From assembly GCA_022414725.1 (NCBI GenBank), contig CM039466.1, forward strand, positions 10,713,756 through 10,777,755: a stretch of DNA of 64,000 nt, given 5' to 3'. The notes under the pieces were generated by a model that saw nothing but the letters and a program-made list of their open reading frames with translations, ran no database searches and was not told the origin of the DNA. A program made the translations under genes and the position numbers. Shown piece by piece: positions 1-12,300 of this stretch (position 1 is the stretch's first letter; every line of letters begins with the position of its first letter). This stretch comes from Microglena sp. YARC (Eukaryota > Chlorophyta > Chlorophyceae > Chlamydomonadales > Chlamydomonadaceae).

Positions 1-58
1 AAACACCAGACTGCTGGAAAATCTCCCACACAGTCATGCTCTTCAAAAAATCAGATCC

Positions 59-1018
59 TTGCTTACCCAAAATTACAGGCCAATAGGCCTTAACAATGCT
101 GTAGCCAAACTCTGGACCTCTCTTGTTACCAACACTATTACTACCTACTCTGAAACCAATCACATTCTTAGTGCCTGCCAAGAGGGTTTCAGAAAAGACA
201 AAAGTACCTATAGACAACTCTTGACCCTACTCCACAACATTGAGGACGCTGCCCTCTTCCACCAGGACCTTTATGCTGCCTACTTTGACTTTAGCTCTGC
301 CTTCAACATGATTGATCACCAAAAACTTCTCTGCATTATGCACAGCTTGGGTTATACCCATGATACTATAGATACAATTAAAGGAATTTACACAAACTCT
401 ACTACACATATCCTCCTTAACAATACATCTGGCTCCCCTATCCCCATCACTAGGGGCACTATCCAGGGAGACACTCTCTCCCCCTTACTCTTCATTATTT
501 TTCTAGAACCCCTACACAGATGGCTCCGTTCTGGAGGACGAGGATACAGAGCAGCATCCCTACCCTCCACAACAGCAGATGAAAACCACACTAGCAGCTT
601 GGGGTATGCTGACGACACTGCCGTCCTAACCGGCAGCTCAGAGGACCTTCGCATCCAATGTGGTAAAGTTCAAACTTTTAGTATCTGGTCGGGCATTCCT
701 CTTAACGCCACTAAATGTGTGGTTAGTGGCATACTCCACAAATCACACCCCTCACAACCTACTCACAACAACACTCTCAAACAAAGGCTAGAAAAAATTC
801 CTCTAGGTAATTCCTATGCTACCTACCAGCCGCCAGACCAAGCCTATAAATACCTGGGGGTTCACATCTCACTTACTTTAAATTGGAAAACTCAACTTCA
901 CTCTACTATTGAAACCATCCACAACAAAGGCTTGAGTATCCTCACTAAAGCTAAAAATAGGGCAACCCCCCACCCAATGTCTACGAATAATCTCACAATG
1001 TGTCAGAGCAGCTATTAA
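59..1018 (+). pseudogene. Reverse transcriptase domain of LINE-A (fragment)
   Basis: The 319-residue open frame covers the catalytic core of a non-LTR reverse transcriptase (RVT_1 family), which copies element RNA into DNA at the target site. Visible blocks are NYRPIGL (residues 5-11), QEGFR (41-45), the A block AYFDFSSAFNMI (74-85) with its catalytic Asp, the B block GTIQGDTLSPLLF (133-145) and the catalytic YADD (183-186). The frame upstream of 59 continues the protein in another phase (LFKKSDP at about 39-59), so a one-base shift lies near 60-75. A second shift sits at the C run 966-971, after which the protein continues in the next frame. The catalytic residues are intact; the gene is broken. 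Confidence 0.9.
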
Positions 1019-2000
1019 ATACCCCATGATAGTAGCTCCCTTCTCACTAACCGACATTCATGTCATTGACAGAGCAGTATTAAAAACAGTTAAACTCTGC
1101 TGCTCCCTTCCTAGATCCTTTCCGACAAGAGCACTCCACCTCCCTAAAACAGAGGCAGGATTAGGGGTGCCTTCTCTACTCACTGAATATACTCAGATTA
1201 CTGCAACAGCCCTCACCCAGTCCATGAACGACCAAGGTCACCTGGGAATTCTCACCAGGGCTCTTCTTGACAAATCAACCTCCACCATGACCACTCTAGA
1301 TCCTCTCTCTCTCTCCAGCAAGCAACTTAAATATATGTCCCTAGCCCGCCAGCTGGAAATTATTAAAAAATCTGACATAACAATTTCTTGGAATGACACA
1401 GAACTCCTTGACAAACTTAACATACACTCTCTCCCTCTTCCACCACAGGCAATCCCTGTCTCACTCATGACTCCTTTTCACGACCTGGACATCTACTCAT
1501 ACCACGACCTGGTCACCCCCATGGGAACTCATCTTATCAGCACTACAGACCTCTCTCTTATTACTTCACACAAAATTACTAAACACCACAAACGATCCCT
1601 GAACCGCCTCACCGCACACCTCTCCTCCCTCCAAACCGTCACTCCTCCAACTCACTCTGACCCACTCCCCTCTCCCACAGGCAACTTGCGCCTGGCTACG
1701 CAATTTCGCAGAACACGACAGACAACGTTAAACTTCCTGCTCCTATCGAATCCTCCACCCCACTTACCCAGCGCTACCAACCTCACGCCTCCGTTACTGA
1801 TGCAGACTACGAGGCGGACCCCACTGGGGACCTGGGAGGAAAACAATGGTGGGCGTGGCCCACGCAGATCGCAGGCAGTCACGCGCACCAAGCATGGGGC
1901 TGCCCCAACAGTGACGCCACCTGGTCAGCGCGCCACTACTTGTGCAAATCCTGGATCCGACACTCCTCCTCCTCCAAATTCTACCGCGCATATAAAATAA
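981..2000 (+). pseudogene. RT thumb/C-terminal region of LINE-A (fragment)
   Basis: From about 981 the frame that follows the C-run shift reads LRIISQCVRAAIKYPM and onward through a region typical of the part after the RT fingers and palm in LINE proteins (ARALHLPKTEAGLGVPSL-like segment). The last roughly 200 bp of this frame are compositionally odd (GRGPRRSQ, TPPGQR), whereas the alternative frame there reads continuously into the RNase H-bearing frame starting by 1940. The switch therefore lies between about 1750 and 1900. No separate function is inferred; this is the middle of one broken polyprotein. Confidence 0.7.
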
Positions 2001-4510
2001 CCTCCACCTCGCACCCTGACAGGATCCGCGAGGCCATGACATTCCCAGCCAGCAGCGCACCTGCACCACCGGCGCGCCTGCTTCACCTTACTTACGGATC
2101 TCAGTACAGAGCCCTGCACATAACGAGCTGGCGGGGCAAGCGCTCTTACAACGACGACAAACTTGCCACCACCACCGTTGTCCACGTCCAATGGGCCCCA
2201 ACCATCATGCACAACGACCATATCAACTCCTACACACGCATGGGATACAGCATCCACCACTGCACACCTCTTACCCCCACTACCTCCACCATACACTGGA
2301 AGCCTCAATCTCACCATGCGGCTCACCTTGTTGAACTGGTAGGACAACCAACATATGACCAATTAACCCACACCTTTAAAACCACTCCTCCGATAACCAC
2401 ACACCTCAATCCCAGGAAGGACACCCACCTCACTAACCTCCAGCAACAAGGCCAATGGGCCACCTCCCCAGGATTTAATGCTGACAACCACAACCTTGTT
2501 CACAAACTTCTGAAAATTGACACACACGACAGGCACCCAGACTGGGACATTCAACCACCCTCAGCCTACATTATACAAACAGGCATCCTCACTACTCTGG
2601 ATGGCCAATCCACACACACACATACCAACGTTTCATATCTTTATAACCCCACAGGTCACTGTCTTGGGCACATTCCCAACGACAGGCTCACCTCTCTTCA
2701 ACAAAACTATGACCACTTTAAAAATCACCACCCAACCAAATGGAACCAACTGACCCAAGGAGGAACATACCACACTGACTTAGCTGCCCTCTTCACCAGA
2801 TACAGAGCTGCTCCTGCTGCCACTAACATTCTGTCTCCCTTCCTCTACCAAGCAGCAGCTGCTCTGGGCATTACTCACAATCGTACCTCCAATCCTCTTA
2901 GCTACAACCAAAGCCTCACCAGCTTCTCTTCTACCAGCCCTGCTGACCAGCTCTTTGGCTCCAACCAAGACCCCTTTCTTACCATCTGGACTGGGGGCTC
3001 ACTGGTGGACATTCCCAACTCCACCACACAAGCACACCAAGCTCTAAGGTGGGCTCTAGCTAGTGCTGACCATGCTGAAAATACTCTCAGCCCTACCTGC
3101 ACCCTAATGCTCCTCCCTGATGACCTTGCTGCCCCTTACAAAACTCTCCTCCACCACTCCTGGATCCACTACATTGACTCTAGACCACAGTCTGAATTTT
3201 ATACTACCTCTAAAATATGGCTTGGCAGCAAATCTCACACCCCACCCTCCACTCAAAAATTACACCTCATCCTTATATGCGACCCTCACAGCCAAGAGAC
3301 TTACTTTCCTAAATTCCCAGACTTTATTGACCAATGGACATACTACATGAAAAGCCTCTCCTCATCCTGGGAGCCCTCTACTATCACACCACCTTCCACA
3401 CTTACCTTCACTGACATTGTCATCTCCTACCCTCGGAAACTTAAATCTCTTGCCAAAAATCCCTGGCAACCTCTACTCCACCAACACCCTCCCCCCTCTC
3501 CTCTTACCATTACCCACCCCTGTTTTTACCTTGCTACCCCCTCCTCTGGCCTCCAGGTCTACACAGATGGTAGCCTAATAAAAGGTAAACCAGGGCATCC
3601 TAGCAAAATAGGTGTTGCAGAATATGTCCCGGCTGCAGGACAAAGCTACACCATCAACCCTGGGGGAATAGGGGCCACCAAAACTAACAACCGGGCAGAA
3701 TTGGTAGCCATCCACCAAGCCCTTCTCAACATTGATTATGACAAATCTCTTACCCTTCATACAGACAGCCTCTGCTCTCTTCAACTTATAAAAAAAATGA
3801 TTCATGACCCCACCACAACAACCCGTTCCATTCATACTGAATTACTGCAATCAATTCAAAAACACCTCATTCAACGCATCCTGCATGGCTCACACACCAC
3901 CCTTTGTAAAGTCCGTTCCCACACAGGTATCCTTGGAAATGACAGAGCAGACACTCTGGCACGCAAGGCAGCTGAGCACCCTACCTCAACTAATTTTACT
4001 GATAACACTGGGGAAATCCCCCGCCACAATGTTTACTGGCCTACAGTTCAACCTCCTCGTACACCCATGGGAGATATCCCCCCAAGAATTTTAGCACCTA
4101 ACCTTACACAAGGTATCACCTCTAACCTACCCACTAGCTGCCACCTTGGTCAACACCCTCTTAAAGGGATTTATGCAACCACCTGGGCTGAAAACACCCC
4201 CCACCAACTTCCTCAAGCAAGTAACAAATTTTGGACCTCAACCCTTATCCAGCATAAAACTAAATTCCACATCCTTAAAGCCTTTGGGGTAGACTGTGGA
4301 ACCGTAAACTTGCATTCCGCTGGAAACTCCCTTATATTACCAGCACTCACCCACCCACGAACTCCCTATGCCCCATCTGCCACACCTGTGAGGACGGAGC
4401 GGGCCACATCCTGGCGGGTTGCACACACCGGACTTTCAAGGGGCTCTACATCGAGAGACATGACGCCGCAGTGCGACTCATCCACAAGGCCATCTGCACA
4501 GGAGCCCTAG
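1880..4510 (+). pseudogene. RNase H-bearing part of the LINE-A polyprotein
   Basis: A frame of more than 850 codons. The first 530 residues are rich in His, Thr and Pro and match no family I recognise. A type I RNase H domain follows (about 3555-3990): YTDGS carries the first catalytic Asp, NNRAELVAIHQAL the Glu, LHTDSLCS the second Asp, and VRSHTGILGNDRADTLA the His and last Asp. This activity removes the RNA strand during reverse transcription. A separate RNase H after the RT is found in several LINE clades. After about 4300 this frame becomes nonsense (SAPSATPVRTERATSW), because the real reading frame moves to the next phase. Confidence 0.85.
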
Positions 4511-5010
4511 GATCTCGCAGAATGATCATGGACGCTGGCAAGGAAGAGGACCTTCCCGGGGGGGTCCTGGGCAAACGTCTCCCCGACTGGCTACGCCCCT
4601 CCACTATTACTGTAGCGGATTGGAAGAGGATGAGACCTGATCTTGCCGTCCTACCTGACATAGACTCTCCTACCTGTATGTCTGATAAAGAACTCTGGGT
4701 TCTTGAGCTTGGATACTGCTCTGATACTAATCACGCTACTAAGTTTATTACTAAACATGCCCAACATGTTGAGTTTGTCAATGGCCTTCGATCGGCTGGA
4801 TACCTTGTTCACTATGAAGTTATTACCGTTGGTACAACTGGTACTATTCCTACCTCTTTTTTGACTTCTATGACCACTCTTGGACTTCAGAGATCCTGTG
4901 CCCTCAAACTGGCGGACACAGTCCATTCTCACACCATTACTAGTTTCCAGAGTATTTTACAGTGCAGACGCTTTATGGAAACACACCCCGGGTCGATACC
5001 CGGGGACTAG
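4303..5010 (+). pseudogene. Zinc knuckle and restriction-like endonuclease-like C-terminus of LINE-A
   Basis: In the phase following the shift near 4300 the protein reads RWKLPYI, then CPICHTC and GHILAGC at 4369-4430. These cysteines and the histidine form a C-x2-C...H-x4-C knuckle like those at the end of LINE proteins. About 50 residues later come RPDLAVLPDID and LWVLELGYC followed by Lys-rich sequence. The PD...(10-25)...E-x-G arrangement resembles PD-(D/E)XK restriction-like nucleases of R2-type elements, but the usual E-x-K lysine is not in the canonical place. Knuckle: clear. Nuclease: inference from motif spacing. The frame ends at TAG 5008-5010. Confidence 0.6.
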
Positions 5011-5255
5011 CACACAGACCGTCCCCCCTCTCAGTTTTTGTCTTACCAGCTGTATTGTGCCGGTGCTTCCCAACCGGGGTGAAAACCCCCCGTATTAAGC
5101 TGCACTGGCATGATGGGGCTACGGTGCCTGCCGTTCAGGCATCGGTGGTAATTATTTTTACTAGGATGGTCCTACGGTGACTATAGCTAGCTCTGGCTTA
5201 CGCTATGGTGTCCTTAACTTCACGTCCTGTGAGTAACGGTTCTACACGGATGTAA

Positions 5256-5277
5256 CAATTTCAATTTCAATTTCAAT
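5256..5277 (+). repeat. (CAATTT)n tail at LINE-A 3' end
   Basis: About 3.5 units of CAATTT close the element after roughly 245 bp of 3' UTR (5011-5255). Short tandem tails are typical of the 3' ends of LINE elements that prime on their own RNA end. Confidence 0.8.
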
Positions 5278-5278
5278 T

Positions 5279-7028
5279 AAATGAGCTCTTAAATTGCGTC
5301 ATCAATGATTGTGTGGGGATATTTCCCTGGTAAATGTATTTTTACTGCCGAAGATGGAGAGCCGCAAATTTGCAGGCTGAAGCTATGTAACCAAGTCCCA
5401 AGTATGGAGATATTGGGTACTCGTTTTATAATAAGAATAAGAATTGACAATGGTTTAAATGCTTGTGTTGCGTTAAGACAATGAGCTGGTATGAGGCTGG
5501 AGCCAGATAACCAAGTTCAATTTAAGGTGACCCCTGTAAGTATCACAACACAGTAAAATGGAGGATTGATGGTAACCAAGTTACACAAAATGGAGGATGA
5601 ATCGAGGAGGGGATAGCAACGGAGTACACGGTCTTCCAGTGTCCACAACGCAGTTCCACCGGACCTTCCCCAACTCTTCCCCGCCCTTACAGTCCCCCTA
5701 CGAGGCTACAACCTCTGTACAACTACCATACAACTGGAAGGGGAGGAGGCAGATCCTTGAGGGTTGCTGATACCTGAGGGTTTGGCGTCCACCAAGGCCT
5801 TCAGCCCACGCAAATCGCGGATTTCACATTACGCCGCCTCAAGACCCCATTGCTACATAAACAGATTCTGCCACCTTTCAGCCTCTTCAAATGCTTGCAG
5901 CCCGTGCGACATGATGCAACCACAGTCAATTCCTTAACCTCTCAATTCCTTTATAACTTACCAGCCATGGACACACAGGAAATAAGAACAGTCACGTCCT
6001 CTTTACTGACCACCGATGAGGACTCCACCTCCAATCAACAACCGCACTACTTTGTTTTTGGTTATGAAAGGATTTTTGCCCCTGGAGGTGGGCCTCCTGA
6101 CTCAAACCAGCAACACCGAGGATTCAGTTCGAATGGCGTTGCCACTCCTACAAAAGAGTAGGCGCACTACTGGAGGAGCCATTATACCTAAGGATTTGAC
6201 GTCGACCGCAGCCTTGGTCCCACGCCACCTCTGCATGAACCAGCGCCGGCCACCTCTGGTTCCTCACTTATATAGTCTTGCCAGTGTCCATGTCTAGCAG
6301 ATTGGCAAGGACATCAACTTGCGAAACTCTACTCTCCTTTGGTAGATTTTGGTACACCTCAAATAGTTGAGTAGCTTTTGAGCACTCCAACATTGTTTTT
6401 TCACCTCCAACTGTTTTAAAGCGTTTGGAGTGCCTACAACAGTTGAGTAGCTTTCGAGCACCTCATCTTTTTTTCACCTCCAACTGTTTTAAAGCGTTTG
6501 GAGCGCCTAAAACATTTGTGTAGCTTTTGAGCACCTCCACAGCTTTTGGAGCGCCTCCAACTGTTGATTATTACGGCCCCCCATGAGCCCCCCCCCTCTC
6601 TATTACCGGCCCCTATGAGCCCCCCCTATAACCGGCTCCCTATGAGGCCCCAACCTCGGTACGACACCCGTACTCAGGACGAGGCGGAGGCTGCGGACCC
6701 TATCCCTGAAGATTTGGCGTCGACCGAGGCTTTTTAAAATTCACAATATGGTGATCATACTGGCCATGCTGGCAGTAATGAGCACAGCCTCACGCAGTAA
6801 GTAAGTAAGTGATCGTAGCATATTGATTCAGAAAAGCACAACGAAGCACATCGATCCAAACCAGTTTAGACAGTAATGCTGCCAAAACACACATCCCACG
6901 AGGTGTACTGCTATACATGCCATGGGGTGTATCAGTGCTGCTCCTTGTGCCAAGAATGCCAATTCTGTCAAAGTAGCAGACGTATAGCAGGAGTACTGCT
7001 GTATGTCTGCTACTTTTACTTCCGTTTT
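5279..7028. other. Intergenic, repeat fragments
   Basis: No supported gene. Two SINE-like fragments read GGCTGAAGC-TATGTAACC-AAGT at about 5376-5400 and a variant near 5493-5520; the same module occurs at 30.4, 37.7, 59.6, 60.6 and 60.9 kb. A GTAA microsatellite sits at 6799-6813. The small open frames at 5850-6297 and 6546-6737 show no recognisable motif. Confidence 0.6.
6345..6562. repeat. Degenerate approximately 80-bp tandem repeat
   Basis: About 2.5 units share the string GTAGCTTT(T/C)GAGCAC, then CACCTCCAACTG-TTTTAAAGCG-TTTGGAG. Each unit contains CTCCAA and TTTGGAG arms, so single strands could fold. Function unknown. Confidence 0.65.
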
Positions 7029-7195
7029 GGGGCTACACATAGCAGCTTCTAGCCAGCTCCTTTCACCCACCCTTAGGTTAAACCTGGCGCTAGCTAGTGT
7101 GTCTGAAAGCCGGCACGACAGGCATTCCAATGCAGCTGTCGCCTTTGGTCTTGATTCAGTTGCTGGCTGATGGAGCCCATACATGAAACTGTGAG
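7029..7195. mobile_element. TIR-A family element (MITE-like), copy 1
   Basis: Begins with TAGCAGCTTCTAGCCAGCTCC and contains GCTAGCTAGTGTGTCTGAAAG and ATTCCAATGCAGCTG, shared with copies at 38.1 and 61.2 kb. Its right end (GCTGGCTGATGGAGC) is truncated relative to those. The family is defined by inverted ends related to AGCAGCTTCTAGGCAGCTCCC. Confidence 0.75.
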
Positions 7196-7242
7196 AAAGA
7201 GGTTCACAGTTGATGCTGAGCAAGTGCTTGGTTATGTTCCAA

Positions 7243-7316
7243 CGCTGAGCACCAGAAGAACACTTCTGAGCACCAGAGATACACTTCTGAGCACCAGAGA
7301 TACACTTCTGAGCGCA
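7243..7316. repeat. 21-bp tandem repeat
   Basis: Three to four units of CTGAGCACCAGAGATACACTT lie head to tail. No coding role is evident. Confidence 0.85.
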
Positions 7317-7604
7317 GAATTCTTCCCATTAGGTGCCTTACCACACTTTCGCCCAGGCAGCAAAACAACCTGACCGCCCTTATCAACCTGAGGTGACCGG
7401 CCCATGTCATGTGGTCACACGCAGGTGGCGTGGGACAAAGGCACTAGTTGATTTACATGGGCTGAAGGCCTCATTCGACGCTGACCCCTCAGGTATAATC
7501 AGCTCCTCCCCTGGTGTAACCAGTGTTACCCTGGAGTCGTTGCTACATTGAGGGCGGTAATGAAATACCGGGTGCTTCAGTTCCCTGGATTGCCCACTTC
7601 TGCC

Positions 7605-7736
7605 CTCCTCCACCGCTTCCTTCCACCCCCCATAGCTTATTCTCCCACTGGTGTTGTCCAAGGACCCCCTCCTCCACCACTTCCTTCCACCCCCCACAGC
7701 TTATTCTCCCACTGGTGTTGTACAAGGACCCCCTCC
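7605..7736. repeat. 64-bp tandem duplication
   Basis: Two near-identical units (starting with CTCCTCCACC and containing TTCCTTCCACCCCCCA and GGTGTTGT) repeat with a period of 64 bp. The match between ttccttccac at 7617 and 7681 fixes the period. Confidence 0.85.
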
Positions 7737-7827
7737 GGATAACTTCTCCCTAAAGACACACCACCTTTGCTACTGCTTCTTTCTCAATGCCTTGGTTGGG
7801 ATCCACTACAATGAAATAGCTATTGGC

Positions 7828-8008
7828 TTTTCATAGCAGCTTCTATGAAGCTCCCTGAGCCGACCACTTGGCTACACATCAGTAATTCAGCAGTTCTGGA
7901 AAGCTGATTATGGCAGCTCCAAGGTGCTTGAGGTTGCGCCAAGTTTGGCTGAATAGCCAGCCAGAGGAGTTGCCTAGAAGCTGCTGCTTGTAGCTGAAAA
8001 GAAAAGAA
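7828..8008. mobile_element. TIR-A family element, copy 2
   Basis: Left end TTTTCATAGCAGCTTCTATG and right end GCCTAGAAGCTGCTTGTAGC followed by TGAAAAG form inverted ends. The interior (CTGATTATGGCAGC, GTGCTTGAGGTTGCGCCA) is shared with the 37.2 and 58.9 kb copies. No coding capacity. Confidence 0.85.
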
Positions 8009-8133
8009 TGGCTGGTACCCTGTTAATTAGGGCTGAAAGTGTAGTGGGGCACAGTATCTGCATGGAAATATGTTGATTTACTAGTCCAGCGAAAAGAAGA
8101 ACACTGGTGCTCCAGGTTCCTGGCTTGCCTTAG

Positions 8134-9312
8134 TTAGGTATCCACTACAAGGAAAAAGGCATTGTTAAATTCATAACACGTGCCCTGCATAGTTGTAACC
8201 ACGGCGGTGATGGGGTGTACGATTCGAATGCAGCCAGTCTGCTGGGATATGAAGATCATACCTGTTCTGGGGTCGATGGCGACACCAATAGGGAGACCGA
8301 AAAGGGCACCCGCTCCCGTACCATCTGTAGACCCAAAAGTGCCGCAGGTCCCAGCAAGGGTTGTGACGAGACCTGCGTAAAAGAAACAATGATCGTCAGT
8401 AGCAGGAGGAGCTCTTGCCACCAAATTTTCAGCAAGGCCGAATGATGTTTTCTGAGAATGGGGCTATAATGACATGATTTGAGCTCATTTTCAGCTCATT
8501 TTGAGCAACTCATTTGGGGGGGGGTCCCCAGGTTTTACGGCTGCATGTCCCAGCAAGGGTTGTGACAAGACCTGCAAATTAACAAATTGATCGTCAGAAG
8601 ATTTAGAGGGGCCGCGCCTATGTCAGCCCATTCTTATTATCCTCACCTACCCACCCTCCCTGCCCCCCTCGTCTACGTGGGCTAACTCCTTTCACCACAC
8701 AGCACAGTCTCTGCTATAGTACTTGGTGTATGCTGGCCCTCTGGACACATTCCTCTTGACACATTCCTCTGGAGTGACATCTTTGCCGTATGTATGTATT
8801 GTTACAGTCTATGTGTGTGTATCTGTGTGCTTTGATTTGAATTGATTATGTTACAGCCAAAGACGGAAATAAACAAACATCCACCTCAAACACCACAGAT
8901 CCACCACCAACTCCGCACCTCCAACCACCAAACATCCACCACCAACACCACACCTCCACACAACACCACACATCCAACAACAAAACATCCACCACCAAGA
9001 CCACACATCCACCACCAACTCTGCACCTCCAACCACCACACATCCACCACCAACACCACACCTCCAACCACCACACATCCACCACCACACCAACGACTCT
9101 GAGTTACTAGGCTCATTTGCAAGACATGTGAATGAACCGACAAGCACTGGTCGACTCAAAATTGAAAACAAACCACAAGTACATGCACAGCAGGGCTTTG
9201 TTTTCAAATCTGAGTTTTTTTTTCTTCTAGCTTTTGGTTTCAAGCTCCTCCAGGGGTGCGTTTTAGTGCTTTTATAGCTATTTTGTAGCTTTTGGTTGCA
9301 TTTGGGGGGGGG

Positions 9313-9346
<34 letters not shown>

Positions 9347-12300
9347 TTGTCTCCTTTTTTACAGCGAGATTTTTGACAAAACGAGGTCAAAATTAGCTAG
9401 CGCTATATATAGCGGTAAAACGAAGCCCTGATGCACAGCTCATGTAAACAAAACACTCACCGGAAGCTGTGATGCGTCGGATGCAGTGATTTCGATAATC
9501 TGCCACAATAATTGAGCGGATGCCTCAACTTGGAGAGATCTAGGAGATAGAAAACGGGCCGCAGTTCCCTGTCCATCAGCTGTACCTTGAGATGAGCCAC
9601 ATAAACCTGCAAGTGTGGTTACAACTCCCGCGCTGGTGATCTTGCGAATGCAGTTTAATTCTGTTTCTGATGCATAGATGATGCCATTTGCAGCATCACG
9701 TCCAAGCCCCCAAAGATCTTTGAAGCGAGCGGCGCCCCCTGCCCCATCCACAGTCCCGCTTAGACTACAAGCTCCGGCCAGGACACTTGTAGATACAGAG
9801 CCCAATATGGTGGAGTAAATACAGAAGCTGTTGTATGTTCCAGCAGAAAACAACGTGTTAGAGCTCACGTCTATAGCAAGGCCGGCAAGGTTTCCATTGA
9901 AAGGAGTGCCGCCTGCAGAAAGACAGTTCCCCGCCACAGTTGTGACTGAAGTACCAATTACAATTTTGCGGATGCAGCCACCGAGTCCTCCGTATCCATC
10001 TGCAACCCAAACTTGGTTGGCGGAGTCAATCACGATACCCTCAGGTCCATTGAATGTTGCAGATGCGACAGCCCCATCAGCGTTTCCTTTGTCTCCACTT
10101 CCAGCCAATCTCGTGATAACAGCAGAGCTCGAGGCAACGCCATTCCAAGCAAGTGTAATAACAATGTTACCAGTTATAGATCCCAGAGTGATGTGTAAGA
10201 TGACTGGAATTGCTGTAGAAAAGAGAGGGGCGTGTATTGAGTGAAGTGGAAAAGAGGATGTGTTGTAGCCTGTGATAGCCTGTGACATACAAGGAGGCAG
10301 CAGGTCTTACAGTAGACAAGAGAGGGGCGAGTATTGAGTGAAGTGGAATATAAGATTTGTTATAGCCTGTGATAGCCTGTGACATACAAGGTGGCAGCAG
10401 GTATAAAAGAGAGGGGCGTGTATGGAGTGAAGTGGAATAGAAGATTTGTTATAGCCTGTGATAGCCTGTGGCATACTAGGAGGCAGCAGGTACAGTAGAA
10501 AAGAGAGGGGCATGTATGGAGTGAAGTGGAATAGGATATTTGTTATAGCCGGTGATAGCCTGTGACTACACAGTGGCAGAAGGTTACAAGTAGAAAAGAA
10601 AGGGGCATGTATGGAGTGAAGTGGAATAGGATATTTGTTATAGCCTGTGATAGCCTGTGACATACACAGTGGCAGCAGGTACAGAAGAAAAGAGAGGGGC
10701 ATGTATGGAGTGAAGCGGAAAAGAGGATTCCTTATAGCTTGCACTGGTTAGACTACCGCTGTCTTGAACATCATGTCATGCATCCTAGCACATGCTCTAC
10801 AGTGTAGAGGGCTTAACAGGCTTGCAGTTTCTCCAGACTTAAATCTCCGTCTAAAATTTGACGGTGCAATGTTTGCAAGCTTACAACAGAAAATGTAAAA
10901 GTAGTCATCTCCAAGCGCCATTGCCTTTCACAAAATTACAAATTAACAAAGGGGAGTGGCAGCCTATGGAGTAGCGTGCTTTGATATCTCCAGATAAATA
11001 AATACAGACAACTGTAATAAATAAATAAAAAATTTAAAAAGTAAATAAAAACGTCTCCAGTACATAACCATTTACCTGCAGCATCTGGTGGGGGAGGATT
11101 GGCTGTTGGTGGCGGAGAAGGTGGCGGAGGGGGTGGCGAAGGCGGGGGTGGTGGTGGAGGAGAAGGTGGTGGTGGAGGAGATGGAGAAGGAGGAGGTGGA
11201 GGCGAGGGTGGTGGTGGTGGAGATGGTGGAGCAGGGGCTGGTGGGGGTGACGAATCATTTGGTGGTGGTTGAGGGGGTGGAGGTGGAGGGGGTGGCTGAG
11301 GTGGGGATGGGGGTGGAGGGGATGGCAGGGGTGGCAGAGGTGGGGATGGAGGGGGAGGAGGAGGGGAGGGGGAGGAGGAGAAGGAGGGGGAGGAGGAGGG
11401 GAGAAGGAGGGGAGGAGGACCAGGGGGGAGGGAAGGGGAATTGGATGGAGGGAGGGTGGAGGGAGTGGTGGTGGTGGGGGGGAGGGTGGAGGGGGGGAGG
11501 GGGGGGATCGGGGGATGGAGGGGGTGAACGGGGGGGGGTGGAGGGGATGGAGGGAGGGGTGGAGGGGGAGGAGAATTGGGGAGGAGTTGTGGGGGCGGGG
11601 GCGGTGAGGGTGGTGGGGTGAGGGTGGAGCAGGAGGGAGGAGGTGAGATTGGGGCAGGGAAATTAACTCCAGGGGAAATGGGGACGGTTTGGTGGAGATG
11701 GCATTGGAGGGGTGCGGCGGGGCTAGGAGGGGGAGGAAGAGGTGGGGGAAAGGGGGGAGGACCAGGGGGAGAAAGGGGGGGGGGGGGGGGGGGGGAGAGG
11801 GCTCGGTGGCAATGGCGAAGGCGGAGGTTCCCCAGGTACACCGGGGGGAGGAGCAGGAGGCGCCACGGGACCCGGTGGAGCCGGAGGAGGAAAGCCACTT
11901 ATAAGGACTCCTTTTAAGCTTGAGATGCCATACTTTGCGTAGAACCAGCCATTGGGGAAAAGGAAAAACATGTTTGAAGAGAAGATGGAAACCTGCAGTC
12001 GACAGATAGGAGGATGACATCTATTAGGCTGATCCAACACACGCAAATGCAGCGGCAGGTGCTCTAATGACTGCCAGTGTTAGCTTTGGATACGTGAGAT
12101 GATTGCCAGCTGTACTACATCTTGTATGACCACATGTTGTACATGCAAATGCAGTGGCAGGTGTTATAATGACTGCCTGTGTTAGCTTGGGGTACATGAG
12201 ATGATTGCCAGATGTGCTACATCTTGCATGACCACACGTACGTGCAAATGCAGTGGCAGGTGTTCTAATGACTGCCTGTGTTAACTTGGGGTACATGAGA

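Larger units (their letters stand above)
1..5278 (+). mobile_element. LINE-type non-LTR retrotransposon, decayed (LINE-A)
   Basis: A non-LTR element whose 5' end lies outside the window. In order it holds a reverse transcriptase domain, the RT C-terminal region, a long proline/threonine/histidine-rich linker, an RNase H domain, a CxxC...H...C zinc knuckle and a nuclease-like C-terminus. It ends in a short CAATTT tandem repeat, as many LINE 3' ends do. The coding frame changes at about 60-75, 966-971 (a C run), between about 1750 and 1900, and near 4300, so this copy cannot make one continuous protein. Order and motifs are seen in the sequence; assignment to a named clade is not possible without a search. 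Confidence 0.9.

Noticed and set aside
11088..11942. Gly/Glu-rich plus-strand frames
   Set aside because: Shadows of the minus-strand proline-rich exon.
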